DNA of 64,000 bases from Streptomyces tendae (GCF_008632955.1 NZ_CP043959.1:5208001-5272000), one strand, 5' to 3'; counted from the first letter of the stretch, positions 51,843-60,787 are shown. The notes: generated by a model from the letters alone, not told the origin. Numbers and translations are program-made.

Positions 51843-52280
51843 CTACGGGTGGGACTCGACGCGCTTCTTCAGGCCCGCGAGGGCGCGGTCGATGATGACC
51901 TTCTCGGCCTTGCGCTTGATCATGCCGAGCATGGGGATCTTGACGTCGACGGTCAGCCGGTAGGTGACCTCGGTGCCCGCGCCCGCCGGGGTGAGGACGT
52001 AGGAGCCGTCGAGGGAGCGCAGCATCTGCGACTTCACCAGCGTCCAGGAGACCTCGTGCGGGCCGCTCCAGGTGTACGCCAGGGTCTGGTCGTCCTTGAT
52101 CGCGCCGGCGTCCATGACCAGGCGCACCTGCTCGGCGCGGCCCTCGGCGTCGGTCCTGAGGACCTCCGCCTCCTTCACCTCACCCGTCCAGTCGGGATAG
52201 CGGGCGAAGTCGGCGATCACCCCCATCACGTCGGCCGGTGCCGCCTCGATGGTGATGCTCGAGCTGGTGTGTTCCGCCAT
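51843..52280 (-). CDS. SRPBCC-fold (polyketide cyclase/START-like) protein
   Basis: Protein of 145 residues with a ligand-binding SRPBCC fold. The N-terminal helix-grip features are SITIEAAPADVMGVIADFARYPDW, and the end is the helix MIKRKAEKVIIDRALAGLKKRVE. It resembles the actinobacterial branch annotated as cyclase/dehydrase but has no catalytic residues that can be named. ATG 52280 is preceded by GGAGGAG at 8 nt. Confidence 0.9.
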   Translation of the reverse strand: MAEHTSSSITIEAAPADVMGVIADFARYPDWTGEVKEAEVLRTDAEGRAEQVRLVMDAGAIKDDQTLAYTWSGPHEVSWTLVKSQMLRSLDGSYVLTPAGAGTEVTYRLTVDVKIPMLGMIKRKAEKVIIDRALAGLKKRVESHP

Positions 52281-52422
52281 CGCCGTGGCTCCTCCAGATG
52301 CGGGCCGGTAGGTCGTCCTCGCCGTGCGCGCGGACACGCGGCGCACAGGCGTGCAGCGAAGGCTACCGCGCACCGCGGCGGCCGATCTCACCCGACCTGG
52401 GGCGACCGCCTCCGGCCGGTCC

Positions 52423-53220
52423 TCAGAACTCCAGCGCCCAGGGCCGTCCGGTGCTCGCGAAGTGCCCCACGTTCACGCATTCGGTGGCGCCGATCCGCAT
52501 CCGCCGCACCAGCGGCTGGTGGACGTGGCCGAACAGCGAGTAGCGGGGGCGGGTGCGGCGTATCGCGTCGAGCAGGGCCGTGCTGCCGCGTTCGAAGCGG
52601 CGGGCGACGGTGTCGTAGACCAGTTCCGGGACCTCCGGCGGGATGTGCGTGCACAGCACGTCGACCTCGCCGACGGCCTCGATCTTCGCCGCGTACTCCT
52701 CGTCGTCGATCTCGTACGGCGTGCGCATCGGGGTGCGCAGGCCGCCGCCGACGAAGCCGAAGGTCCAGCCGCCGATCTCCACCCGCTGCCCGTCGAGCAC
52801 GGTGGTGCCGGGGGCCGCGTACTCCCCCCAAAGGGGCGGCACGTCGACGTTGCCGTAGGTGGCGTACGTCGGGGTGGGGAAGGCGGCGAACAGCTCGGCG
52901 TACTGCTTGCGCACCGCCGTCTCGATCGCCGTGGCGCGGTCGACGCCGATGCCGGCCCACAGGCCGCGCTGGAACTCGCGCGCCTCCTCGAAGCGCCGCG
53001 CGGTGCGCAGCTCCACGATCCGGTGGGCGTTCTCCGCGCCGAACAGGTCGGGGAAGATGCCGCGCGAATGGTCCGCGTAGTCGAGGAAGAGGACCAGGTC
53101 ACCGAGGCAGACCAGGGCGTCGGCGCCGTCCTTGGCGCGGGCCAGGCCGCTCGCGTTGCCGTGTACGTCGCTGACCACGTGGACGCGGGTGCGCCGGTCT
53201 CCGCCGGGTGTGGGTGCCAT
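52423..53220 (-). CDS. Metallophosphoesterase
   Basis: Calcineurin-like phosphoesterase of 265 residues. The metal-site blocks are VHVVSDVHGN, VCLGDLV, YGNVDVPP, CTHIPPE and LFGHVHQPLV, in the usual order. An insertion of about 60 residues (LFLDYADHSRGIFPDLFGAE and following) separates the second and third blocks. The substrate is unknown. The ATG is 8 nt after TACGCT, with TTGTTC 18 bp further up. Confidence 0.93.
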   Translation of the reverse strand: MAPTPGGDRRTRVHVVSDVHGNASGLARAKDGADALVCLGDLVLFLDYADHSRGIFPDLFGAENAHRIVELRTARRFEEAREFQRGLWAGIGVDRATAIETAVRKQYAELFAAFPTPTYATYGNVDVPPLWGEYAAPGTTVLDGQRVEIGGWTFGFVGGGLRTPMRTPYEIDDEEYAAKIEAVGEVDVLCTHIPPEVPELVYDTVARRFERGSTALLDAIRRTRPRYSLFGHVHQPLVRRMRIGATECVNVGHFASTGRPWALEF

Positions 53221-53228
53221 GGTGATCA

Positions 53229-53258
53229 AGCGTAATCCTGTGGGGCATACGTGAACAA
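53229..53258 (-). promoter_or_regulatory. Promoter of the metallophosphoesterase gene
   Basis: On the minus strand TTGTTC (53258-53253), 18 bp, TACGCT (53234-53229), then 8 nt to the ATG. A near-leaderless message is expected. Confidence 0.5.
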
Positions 53259-53350
53259 TGGTGGGCCTACCTGCGGTTACTGGCTCGCCGCTTCGGCCGT
53301 GGACTACTGTGCGCAATGAAACACCAACCTGTGTGACGCAGCGAACATCT

Positions 53351-53367
53351 GACAGGGCCCCCCTGTC
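53351..53367. promoter_or_regulatory. Inverted repeat upstream of the acyl-CoA synthetase gene
   Basis: GACAGGG-CCC-CCCTGTC is a perfect 7-bp inverted repeat in the spacer between the phosphoesterase and synthetase genes, about 150 bp before the latter. It may be an operator or a small hairpin. Confidence 0.35.
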
Positions 53368-53516
53368 GTGACAGCCATACCGGCGGGTAACGTCCGGGCA
53401 GTCCAGTCGTGCTCGGGATTTCAACCAGTGAATTCGCGAGCACCCGCCCGAGCCTTGGACCGCACCGTCGCATCGCACAACGTCGTGGCGCCGGCGCCCT
53501 AAGAGGAGCAGCAGTC

Positions 53517-55313
53517 TTGCGCGAGTTCAGCCTTCCGGCCCTGTACGAGGTCCCCGCGGACGGCAATCTGACCGACATCGTCCGCCGAAACGCCGCGCAG
53601 CATCCTGATGTCGCCGTCATGGCCCGCAAGGTCGGCGGAGTGTGGCAGGACGTGACGGCCACCACCTTCCTCGCGGAGGTGCGGACCGCCGCCAAGGGCC
53701 TGATCGCCGCGGGTGTGCAGCCCGGCGACCGGGTCGCCCTGATGTCCCGGACCCGTTACGAGTGGACCCTGCTGGACTTCGCGATCTGGAGCGCGGGCGC
53801 GGTCACCGTGCCGGTGTACGAGACCAGCTCGGCGGAGCAGGTGGCGTGGATCCTCGGCGACTCGGGCGCCACCGCCTGCCTCGTGGAGCTCGACACCCAC
53901 ACGGCGACCGTGGAGTCGGTGCGCGACCGGCTGCCCGCGCTGAAGCACGTGTGGCAGATCGAGGGCGGCGGCCTGGAGGAGCTGGGCCGCCTCGGCGCGG
54001 ACGTCGGCGACGAGACGGTCGAGGAGCGCTGCTCGGTCGCCAAGGCCGACGACCCGGCGACCATCGTCTACACCTCCGGCACCACCGGCCGCCCCAAGGG
54101 CTGCGTGCTGACCCACCGCAGCTTCTTCGCCGAGTGCGGCAACATCGTGGAACGGCTGCGTCCGCTGTTCCGCACCGGTGAGTGCTCGGTGCTGCTGTTC
54201 CTGCCGCTCGCGCACGTCTTCGGCCGGCTGGTGCAGATCGCGCCCATGATGGCGCCGATCAAGCTGGGCTGCGTGCCCGACATCAAGAACCTCACCGACG
54301 AGCTGGCCGCCTTCCGGCCCACGCTGATCCTCGGTGTGCCGCGGGTGTTCGAGAAGGTCTACAACTCGGCGCGCGCCAAGGCGCAGGGCGAGGGCAAGGG
54401 CAAGATCTTCGACAAGGCCGCGGACACCGCGATCGCCTGGAGCCAGGCCCTGGACACCCCGTCGGGTCCGTCGTTCGGCCTGAAGGTCAGGCACAAGGTC
54501 TTCGACAAGCTGGTCTACGGCAAGCTCCGCGCGGTGCTGGGCGGACGCGGCGAGTACGCCATCTCCGGGGGCGCCCCGCTGGGCGAGCGCCTCGGCCACT
54601 TCTTCCGCGGCATCGGCTTCAGCGTGCTGGAGGGCTACGGCCTGACCGAGTCCTGCGCGGCCACCGCCTTCAACCCGTGGGACCGGCAGAAGATCGGCAC
54701 GGTCGGCCAGCCACTGCCCGGCTCGGTCGTGCGCATAGCGGACGACGGTGAGGTACTGCTGCACGGCGAGCACCTGTTCAAGGAGTACTGGAACAACCCG
54801 GCCGCGACCGCCGAGGCGCTCGCCGACGGCTGGTTCCACACCGGGGACATCGGCACCCTGGACGAGGACGGCTACCTGCGGATCACCGGCCGGAAGAAGG
54901 AGATCCTGGTGACGGCCGGCGGCAAGAACGTCGCCCCGGCGGTCATCGAGGACCGCATCCGGGCGCACGCGCTGGTCGCGGAGTGCATGGTGGTCGGCGA
55001 CGGACGGCCCTTCGTGGGCGCGCTGGTCACCATCGACGAGGAGTTCCTCGGGCGTTGGTGCGCGGAGCACGGCAAGCCGGCGGGGTCGACGGCGGCGTCG
55101 CTGAACCAGGACCCGGATCTGCTGGCGGCGATCCAGGCGGCCGTGGACGACGGGAACGCGGCGGTGTCGAAGGCGGAGTCGGTGCGGAAGTTCCGGATTC
55201 TTCCGGCGCAGTTCACCGAGGAGTCGGGGCACTTGACGCCTTCGCTGAAGCTGAAGCGGAATGTCGTGGCCAAGGACTACGCGCACGAGATCGAGGCGAT
55301 CTACGCGAAGTAG
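53517..55313 (+). CDS. Long-chain acyl-CoA synthetase (FadD15 type)
   Basis: AMP-forming ligase of 598 residues that activates fatty acids as acyl-CoA. The ATP motif is IVYTSGTTGRPKGCVLTHR. GYGLTESCAATAFN, WFHTGDIGTLDEDGYLRI and GRKKEILVTAGGKNVAP follow in order. This is the FadD15/Faa-like branch with the C-terminal YAHEIEAIY. TTG 53517 is preceded by GAGGAG at 8 nt and is better than the frame start at 53409. It is convergent with the mannosyltransferase gene. Confidence 0.95.
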   Translation: MREFSLPALYEVPADGNLTDIVRRNAAQHPDVAVMARKVGGVWQDVTATTFLAEVRTAAKGLIAAGVQPGDRVALMSRTRYEWTLLDFAIWSAGAVTVPVYETSSAEQVAWILGDSGATACLVELDTHTATVESVRDRLPALKHVWQIEGGGLEELGRLGADVGDETVEERCSVAKADDPATIVYTSGTTGRPKGCVLTHRSFFAECGNIVERLRPLFRTGECSVLLFLPLAHVFGRLVQIAPMMAPIKLGCVPDIKNLTDELAAFRPTLILGVPRVFEKVYNSARAKAQGEGKGKIFDKAADTAIAWSQALDTPSGPSFGLKVRHKVFDKLVYGKLRAVLGGRGEYAISGGAPLGERLGHFFRGIGFSVLEGYGLTESCAATAFNPWDRQKIGTVGQPLPGSVVRIADDGEVLLHGEHLFKEYWNNPAATAEALADGWFHTGDIGTLDEDGYLRITGRKKEILVTAGGKNVAPAVIEDRIRAHALVAECMVVGDGRPFVGALVTIDEEFLGRWCAEHGKPAGSTAASLNQDPDLLAAIQAAVDDGNAAVSKAESVRKFRILPAQFTEESGHLTPSLKLKRNVVAKDYAHEIEAIYAK

Positions 55314-55360
55314 CGCCAACGGGAGTGGGGATGTTCGCAGTTGGCGGGTGCCGGTTCGTG

Positions 55361-55462
55361 AGGGCTGGTCGCGCAGTTCCCCGCGCCCCTGAGGGGTGAT
55401 CTCCGCCCGCCGTGCGAGTGCCGCGCCGTGAAGGCTGGTCGCGCAGTTCCCCGCGCCCCTTG
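55361..55462. repeat. Two inverted-orientation copies of the GGGGAACTGCGCG repeat
   Basis: In the 186-bp spacer between convergent genes, GGCTGGTCGCGCAGTTCCCC, continuing CGCGCCCCT, occurs at about 55364-55392 and again at about 55434-55460. The copies match the family core in reverse. They sit directly past the synthetase stop. Confidence 0.75.
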
Positions 55463-55463
55463 A

Positions 55464-55498
55464 GCGAAAAAGCCGCCCTCTTCGAGGACGGCTTTCGC
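55464..55498. terminator. Terminator hairpin between convergent genes
   Basis: GCGAAAAAGCCG and CGGCTTTCGC pair around a CCCTCTTCGAGGA loop region. It lies just past the mannosyltransferase stop and can act in both directions. Confidence 0.7.
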
Positions 55499-55499
55499 G

Positions 55500-56642
55500 T
55501 CACAGCAGGGTTTTGAGGTGGTCGGCCAGGAGGTCCCAGCGCCATTTCTGCTCGACCCATTCCCGGCCTCGGCGGCCCATGGCGCGGCGGAGTTCCTCGT
55601 CACCCAGGAGGGTGATGACGCGTTCCGCCGTCTCGTCGGCGGAACCGCCCCGGACGACCCAGCCGGTCTCGCCGTCGAGGACCGCGTCCGGGGCGCCGCC
55701 GGAGTCGCCGGCGACGACGGGCAGGCCGGTCGCGGACGCCTCCAGGTAGACGATGCCGAGGCCCTCGACGTCCAGGCCGCCGCGCCGGGTCCGGCAGGGC
55801 ATCGCGAAGACGTCCCCCGCGCCGTAGTGGGCGGGCAGTTCGGACCAGGGGACGGAGCCGGTGAAGCGGACGGAGGCGGCGACGCCGGTGTCCGCGGCGA
55901 GCCGGCGCAGGTCCTTCTCGTAGGGACCGCCGCCGACGATCAGCAGCACCGCGTCCGGCTCGGCGGCGAGGATCGCGGGCATCGCCCGGATCAGCGTGTC
56001 CTGGCCCTTGCGCGGCACCAGCCGGGAGACGCACACCACCACCGGCCGGCCGGCCAGTCCGAGGCGGGCACGCACCTCGTCGCCGCCCGAGCCCGGGTGG
56101 AAGGTCTTCTCGTCGACGCCGGGCGGCAGTTGCACCATCCGCGCGGCCGCCTCGGGGGTGAGCGCGCCGGCGACGCGGGACCGGGTGTACTCGCCGAGGT
56201 AGGTGATCGTGTCCGTGGACTCGCCGATACGGCGAAGCAGTTGGCGGGCGGCGGGCAACTGGGCCCAGCCGGCCTCGTGGCCGTGGGTGGTCGCCACGAT
56301 CCGCCCGGCGCCCGCGCGGCGCAGCGCCGGTGCCATCAGGCCGAGCGGTGCCGCCGCCCCGAACCACACCGAGGTGCACCCGTGCTCGCGCAGCAGCCCG
56401 ACGGCCCGCCGGGTGGCGGCCGGCGTGGGCAGCAGCATCGTGGTGCGGTCCCGCACGACGGTGAAGGGCTGCTCGGCGTCGAAGGCGGCGGTCGCCTCGA
56501 TGCCCTCCCGGGTGCGCTTCCAGGTGGACGCGTAGACGACGAGGCGCTCCGGGTCCAGCCGCAGCGCCATGTTGTGCAGGAACGCCTGGATGCCGCCGGG
56601 GCGGGGCGGGAAGTCGTTCGTGACGATCAAGGTCTTGTGCAT
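55500..56642 (-). CDS. pimB: PimB-type phosphatidylinositol mannosyltransferase
   Basis: GT4 family glycosyltransferase of 380 residues. It adds the second mannose (alpha-1,6) to phosphatidylinositol mannoside at the inner membrane face, judged by close resemblance to mycobacterial Rv2188c. Shared stretches are LIVTNDFPPRPGGIQAFL, VWFGAAAPLGLMAP, THGHEAGW, VVCVSRLVPRKGQDTLI, DVFAMPCRTR and EGLGIVYLEASATGLPV (E-x7-E). GREWVEQKWRWD closes the chain. The GT87-like gene diverges 121 bp away. ATG lies 8 nt after TAGGGT. Confidence 0.9.
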   Translation of the reverse strand: MHKTLIVTNDFPPRPGGIQAFLHNMALRLDPERLVVYASTWKRTREGIEATAAFDAEQPFTVVRDRTTMLLPTPAATRRAVGLLREHGCTSVWFGAAAPLGLMAPALRRAGAGRIVATTHGHEAGWAQLPAARQLLRRIGESTDTITYLGEYTRSRVAGALTPEAAARMVQLPPGVDEKTFHPGSGGDEVRARLGLAGRPVVVCVSRLVPRKGQDTLIRAMPAILAAEPDAVLLIVGGGPYEKDLRRLAADTGVAASVRFTGSVPWSELPAHYGAGDVFAMPCRTRRGGLDVEGLGIVYLEASATGLPVVAGDSGGAPDAVLDGETGWVVRGGSADETAERVITLLGDEELRRAMGRRGREWVEQKWRWDLLADHLKTLL

Positions 56643-56763
56643 CGCCGCCGACCCTACCGAACGGCTGTTGTGCCGTCCGCCACGGCGCTGCTCGGTGGCA
56701 TGTGCACGGGCTTCCGCGCCATCATGGCCCCTCACGACCGCGACACCGACAGGCAGGGATCAC

Positions 56764-57999
56764 GTGGAACCGACGGCCGCACGAGGGTCCCTGGCACCGC
56801 TGCTGGGCGTCTGGGGGGTGACGCGCGCGGCGCTGCTGCTGTGTGTGCTGAAGGTCGTGGTCTTCCCCGGCCCGGACGTCACCAGTGACGTCTCGGTGAT
56901 CTACCGGGGCTGGTACGACGTGCTGGTCACCGGAACGTTTCCGCTGGACGACGTGACCTGGCAGTACCCGCCCGCGGCGGCCCTGGCGGTCCTCTCCCCC
57001 GCCGTGCTGCCGTTCCTGGAGTACGCCACCGCCTTCTTCGTGCTGGCGCTGGTCGCCGACCTGGTGACGCTGGCCCTGCTGCTGCGTGGCGCGCGCGCCG
57101 CGGGCCGGTCCCGCCGTGGGGCGTGGATGTGGGTGGCGGGCGTGCCGCTGCTCGGGCCGACGGTGTACGCCCGCTACGACGTGATGGTGACCGCGGTGGC
57201 GGTGGCCGCGCTGCTGGCGGCCGGCCGGCACCCCCGGCTCGCGGGGGCGCTGGTGGCGTTCGGGGCGCTGCTGAAGGTGTGGCCGGCGCTGCTGCTGCTC
57301 GCGGTGCGCCGGCGTGGCGCGTGGGTGTCGGCGGCGGTGACCGGCGTGGTCGTGGCCGGGCTGTTCGCGCTGCTGATGCCGGGGGCGTTCGCGTTCCTCG
57401 GCTTCCAGCGGGACCGGGGCACGGAGGTCGAGTCGCTGGGCGCGCTGGTGTTCCACGTGGCCCGGCACCACGGCTGGGACGGCGAGGTGCTGCTCAACTA
57501 CGGCTCGGTGGAGTTCCTCGGCCCGTACGTGAGCTGGGTGAGCACCGGGGCGCTGTTCCTGACCGGGGCCGCGCTGGCCTGGCTGGTGCTGTGGCGGCTG
57601 CTGGCGACCCGGTTCGAGCCGCACACGACGGCCGACGCGGCGTTCACGGCGGTGCTGATGTTCACCGTCACCAGCCGGGTGATCAGCCCGCAGTACATGG
57701 TGTGGCTGGTGGGGGCGGCGGCGGCCTGCCTGTGCTTCCGGGAGAGCCGGATGGGGCGGCCGGCGGCGCTGGTGCTGGTGGCCTGCCCGGTGACGGTGCT
57801 GGAGTTCCCGGTGTACTTCGGCAACGTGGTGGCGAGCGACGGGCTGGGGATCACGCTGCTGGTCCTGCGCAACGGGCTGCTGGTGGCGGCGGCGCTGCTG
57901 GCGGCGCGGATCCTGTGGTGCGCGTCGGTGCCGGGGCGCCGGGAGATCCCCGCGGCGCCCGGACCGTCGTGGGCGGAGCGGACCACGGTGTCGTCCTGA
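56764..57999 (+). CDS. GT87-like integral membrane glycosyltransferase
   Basis: Polytopic protein of 411 residues with about ten membrane helices and the DUF2029/GT87 pattern. An early acidic residue lies in GWYDVLVTGTFPLDDVTWQYPPAA, and GTVYARYDVMVTA and the LLKVWPALLL stretch follow. Members of this family use polyprenyl-phosphate-mannose as donor. It sits opposite pimB, so a role in mannolipid or glycan assembly fits. GTG 56764 follows AGGGA. Confidence 0.88.
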   Translation: MEPTAARGSLAPLLGVWGVTRAALLLCVLKVVVFPGPDVTSDVSVIYRGWYDVLVTGTFPLDDVTWQYPPAAALAVLSPAVLPFLEYATAFFVLALVADLVTLALLLRGARAAGRSRRGAWMWVAGVPLLGPTVYARYDVMVTAVAVAALLAAGRHPRLAGALVAFGALLKVWPALLLLAVRRRGAWVSAAVTGVVVAGLFALLMPGAFAFLGFQRDRGTEVESLGALVFHVARHHGWDGEVLLNYGSVEFLGPYVSWVSTGALFLTGAALAWLVLWRLLATRFEPHTTADAAFTAVLMFTVTSRVISPQYMVWLVGAAAACLCFRESRMGRPAALVLVACPVTVLEFPVYFGNVVASDGLGITLLVLRNGLLVAAALLAARILWCASVPGRREIPAAPGPSWAERTTVSS

Positions 58000-58055
58000 T
58001 TTCGGCCCGGAACCCAGCCCCCGGCGAGAGCCGTCCCGACGCCGGCACCGGATCA

Positions 58056-58440
58056 GCGCCCCTGAGGGGCGCGGGAACTGCGCGACCACCCCCACCACCC
58101 CGCACCCACCGACGACGCGCAACCCACCGGCGGGACCACCCTGCCCCCGGGCCGGAACGAGCACCCCTAAGGGGCGGGGAACTGCGCGACCACCCCCACC
58201 ACCCACCGACGACGCGCAACCCACCGGCGGACCACCCTGCCCCGGGCCGGAACGAGCACCCCTAAGGGGCGCGGGAACTGCGCGACCACCCCACCACCCG
58301 CACCCACCGACGACGCGCAACCCACCGGCGGGACCACCCTGCCCCCCGGGCCGGAACGAGCACCCCTAAGGGGCGCGGGAACTGCGCGACCACCCCCCAC
58401 CCCGCACCCACCGACGAGACTCAGCCCAACGGCGGGGAGC
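58056..58440. repeat. Tandem array of a roughly 105-bp GC-rich repeat
   Basis: Units begin GCACCCCTAAGGGGCGCGGG with the family core GGGAACTGCGCG, then a Pro/Thr-codon-like stretch rich in ACCACCC and GGGCCGGAACGA at the end. Copies run 58056-58160, 58161-58255, 58256-58359 and 58360 to about 58440 (partial). They differ mainly in the length of C and G runs. The array lies between convergent genes. It is not a CRISPR, as there are no unique spacers. Confidence 0.88.
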
Positions 58441-58450
58441 CGTCCCCGCT

Positions 58451-59641
58451 TCAGCGCAGCGCCGCCCGTACGTAGTCGCGCCACTGGAGGGTGAAGTCCT
58501 CCGGCGTGGTGCCGAGGACCCGGCTCATGGCGTCCCGCACCGCGCCCTCCCGGTCCCGGTGCGCGCCCACGGCGCGGTAGAAGGCGCCGAGGCGGTCCTC
58601 GCCCCAGCGGTCGGCGATCATCCGGCAGGCCAGCCAGCTGCCCTCGTAGGCCCGGGCCAGCCCGTCCGCGTCGCCGGTGAAGCCGAACTCGTCGTCCTCG
58701 GGCAGCGCGCCCGGCACCTCGCCCCGGCCCACGGCGTGGGCGAGCTCCGGGGCCGCCTCGGCGGGGCTGCGGGCGGCGTCGCGGTAGCCGACCCAGTCGG
58801 CGTACCCCTCGGACAGCCACAGCGGGGTCGCGGCGGAGGTGTGCGCGCGGGTGGCGACATGGGTGGTCTCGTGGGTGAGGACGACCTGCCGTCCCGAGTC
58901 GCCGAGCAGGCCGAAGGCGTCCGGGTTGACGATGACCCGGTCCGCCGGGGCGCGGGGGCCGGCCCCGGTGGCCCCGGTGGTGACGGCCGCGATGCCCCGG
59001 TACGAGGACGGGGGCGAGCCCAGGAGGCCGGCCATGCCCTCCAGCGTCCGGGGGACCAGGACGACGACGCTGCGGGCCCAGCGCGCGCCCCACGCGTCGG
59101 AGACGGCGGGCACCGCGCGGTCGGCGAGCTCCGCGTAGTCGCGCAGGGTCGCGGCGGACTGCCCGACGCCCAGCACCAGGCTCCGCTCGCCGCGGACGGC
59201 CTGGGCCCGGCCCTGGTCCCACAGCTGCTGGCCGGAGTCGTCGGCGGGGCGGTCGGAGTCCACCGACCAGCGGCCGTCCCGGTCCCTGCTCAGGCTGAGG
59301 GTGCGGGCGGTGACGACCGGGGAGGGGTCGTGGCCTTCGACGCGGTAGCTGAGGTCGGCGGCGGCGGTGGCGTGGTCGCCGGTGCGGTCCAGCGCGGTGA
59401 CGCGGTAGGACCAGTCCGCGAGCGGCACCGCGCGCAGGTTGTCGAACCCGTCCCGGGTGCCGGTACGGGCGTAGGCGGCGGCGTCCCGGTCGAGGACCGC
59501 CTCCGCGCGCCGGTCGAGCAGGGACTGCACCTGCGCGCGGGCGGCGTCCACGGCGGGCCCTCCACCGCACCCCACGAGGGCGACGAGCAGCAGACACAAC
59601 GCCGCCACCGCCGCCCCGGACACCCGCGTTCGACCAGCCAC
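58451..59641 (-). CDS. Lipoprotein with zinc-metalloprotease motif
   Basis: Predicted lipoprotein of 396 residues: signal peptide and lipobox LVGC (Cys25), then a 220-residue domain without known motif. A gluzincin-type active site follows, HETTH (257-261) in LTHETTHVATRAH, with Glu278 in LWLSEGYADW as the likely third zinc ligand. The segment before it, SVVVLVPRTLEGMAGLL, resembles peptidase-MA-like proteins. It should act outside the membrane on protein or peptide, the substrate being unknown. It starts with GTG; a GTG six codons later is possible. Confidence 0.87.
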   Translation of the reverse strand: MAGRTRVSGAAVAALCLLLVALVGCGGGPAVDAARAQVQSLLDRRAEAVLDRDAAAYARTGTRDGFDNLRAVPLADWSYRVTALDRTGDHATAAADLSYRVEGHDPSPVVTARTLSLSRDRDGRWSVDSDRPADDSGQQLWDQGRAQAVRGERSLVLGVGQSAATLRDYAELADRAVPAVSDAWGARWARSVVVLVPRTLEGMAGLLGSPPSSYRGIAAVTTGATGAGPRAPADRVIVNPDAFGLLGDSGRQVVLTHETTHVATRAHTSAATPLWLSEGYADWVGYRDAARSPAEAAPELAHAVGRGEVPGALPEDDEFGFTGDADGLARAYEGSWLACRMIADRWGEDRLGAFYRAVGAHRDREGAVRDAMSRVLGTTPEDFTLQWRDYVRAALR

Positions 59642-59674
59642 CTTTCCGAGGGTACGGGCGCAGGGCCGCCGAGG

Positions 59675-60688
59675 TCAGACCCTGGTGACCGACGAGACCG
59701 GCATCATGCCCACCGGGTCGTAGCGCACGGGGGCGCCCGGGTAGGGCGCGTGGATCACCTGGCCGTTGCCCATGTACATCCCCACGTGGGAGGCGTCGGC
59801 GCGGTAGAGGACCAGGTCGCCGGGGCGGGCCTCGGACAGCGGGACCTGCCGTCCGGCGTACCGCTGGGCCTGCGAGGTGCGCGGCAGCGCGACCCCGGCC
59901 TGGGCGTACGCCCACTGGGTCAGTCCGGAACAGTCGAAGCCGGAGGGGCCGTTGGCGCCCCATACGTACGGCTTGCCGAGGGCGGAGCGGGCGGCGGCGA
60001 CGGCGGCGGCCGCGCGGCCCGAGGCGGGGGCGCCGCCGGGGCCGAGCAGGTCGGCGCGGGCGGAGCGGGAGGCCCGGTCCCAGGCGGCGCGTTCGCCGGC
60101 CGGGAGGGAGCCCAGCAGCCGGCGGGCCTCGGCGAGCTTGCTCTCCACGGTCCGCTTGTGGGTGGCGGCGGCCTTGCGGCTGCGCTCCAGCGCGCCGAGC
60201 CGCCCGGACGCCTCGGCGCGGTCCTGGGCGAGGGAGCGCAACGTGCCGCGGAGCTTCTTCAGTTCGGCGCTCTGGTGGACACCGATCCGGTCGAGCGCGG
60301 AGGCTTTCTCGAGGTAGTCCTCCGGGTCGTCGGAGAGCAGCAGGGCCAGGGTGGGCTCCAGCCCGCCGGAGCGGTACTGGGAGCCGGCGAGCGAACCCAG
60401 CGACTCCCGCATGGTGTTGACGCGCTGCTGCTTGCGGGCGACCACGTCCTGGAGGTCGGCGATCTCCCGGCGCAGGGTGTCGGCCCGCTCCCCGGCCGCG
60501 TTGTACGCCTCGGTGGCCTTCTCCGCCTCCTCGTAGAGGCGGTCGACCTCGGCCCGGGTGTCCTCCTGCGGCGCGGCCGTGGCCGGCACCGCGCCGAGCG
60601 CGGTGGCCGCCGCGGAGAGCAGGCCGAGGGCGAGGACGGTGCTCCGGTCGGATCCTGAAGACGGTGCGGTACGACGATGGGACCCCAC
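59675..60688 (-). CDS. NlpC/P60 cell-wall endopeptidase (first copy)
   Basis: Secreted peptidoglycan hydrolase of 337 residues. Signal peptide to about 39, then a long coiled coil (about 42-200) and the NlpC/P60 domain with catalytic Cys253 (FDCSGLTQW), His301 (ASHVGMY) and His313 (VIHAPYPG). It resembles RipA-type DL-endopeptidases. GTG 60688 is set by GGAAGGAG; the frame upstream adds a false 59 residues. A paralogue follows next on the same strand. Confidence 0.93.
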   Translation of the reverse strand: MGSHRRTAPSSGSDRSTVLALGLLSAAATALGAVPATAAPQEDTRAEVDRLYEEAEKATEAYNAAGERADTLRREIADLQDVVARKQQRVNTMRESLGSLAGSQYRSGGLEPTLALLLSDDPEDYLEKASALDRIGVHQSAELKKLRGTLRSLAQDRAEASGRLGALERSRKAAATHKRTVESKLAEARRLLGSLPAGERAAWDRASRSARADLLGPGGAPASGRAAAAVAAARSALGKPYVWGANGPSGFDCSGLTQWAYAQAGVALPRTSQAQRYAGRQVPLSEARPGDLVLYRADASHVGMYMGNGQVIHAPYPGAPVRYDPVGMMPVSSVTRV

Positions 60689-60787
60689 GGGAAGCCGCGC
60701 TCCTTCCGCTGGCGGACAGGGAAACGCGGCAGACAGTAGCCTCCGGGACCGCCGGCATATCCACGGCCAGGGCGGGCACACACGGTG

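Noticed and set aside
58056..58440. CRISPR array
   Set aside because: The units are long, joined directly, and lack unique spacers; no cas genes are present.
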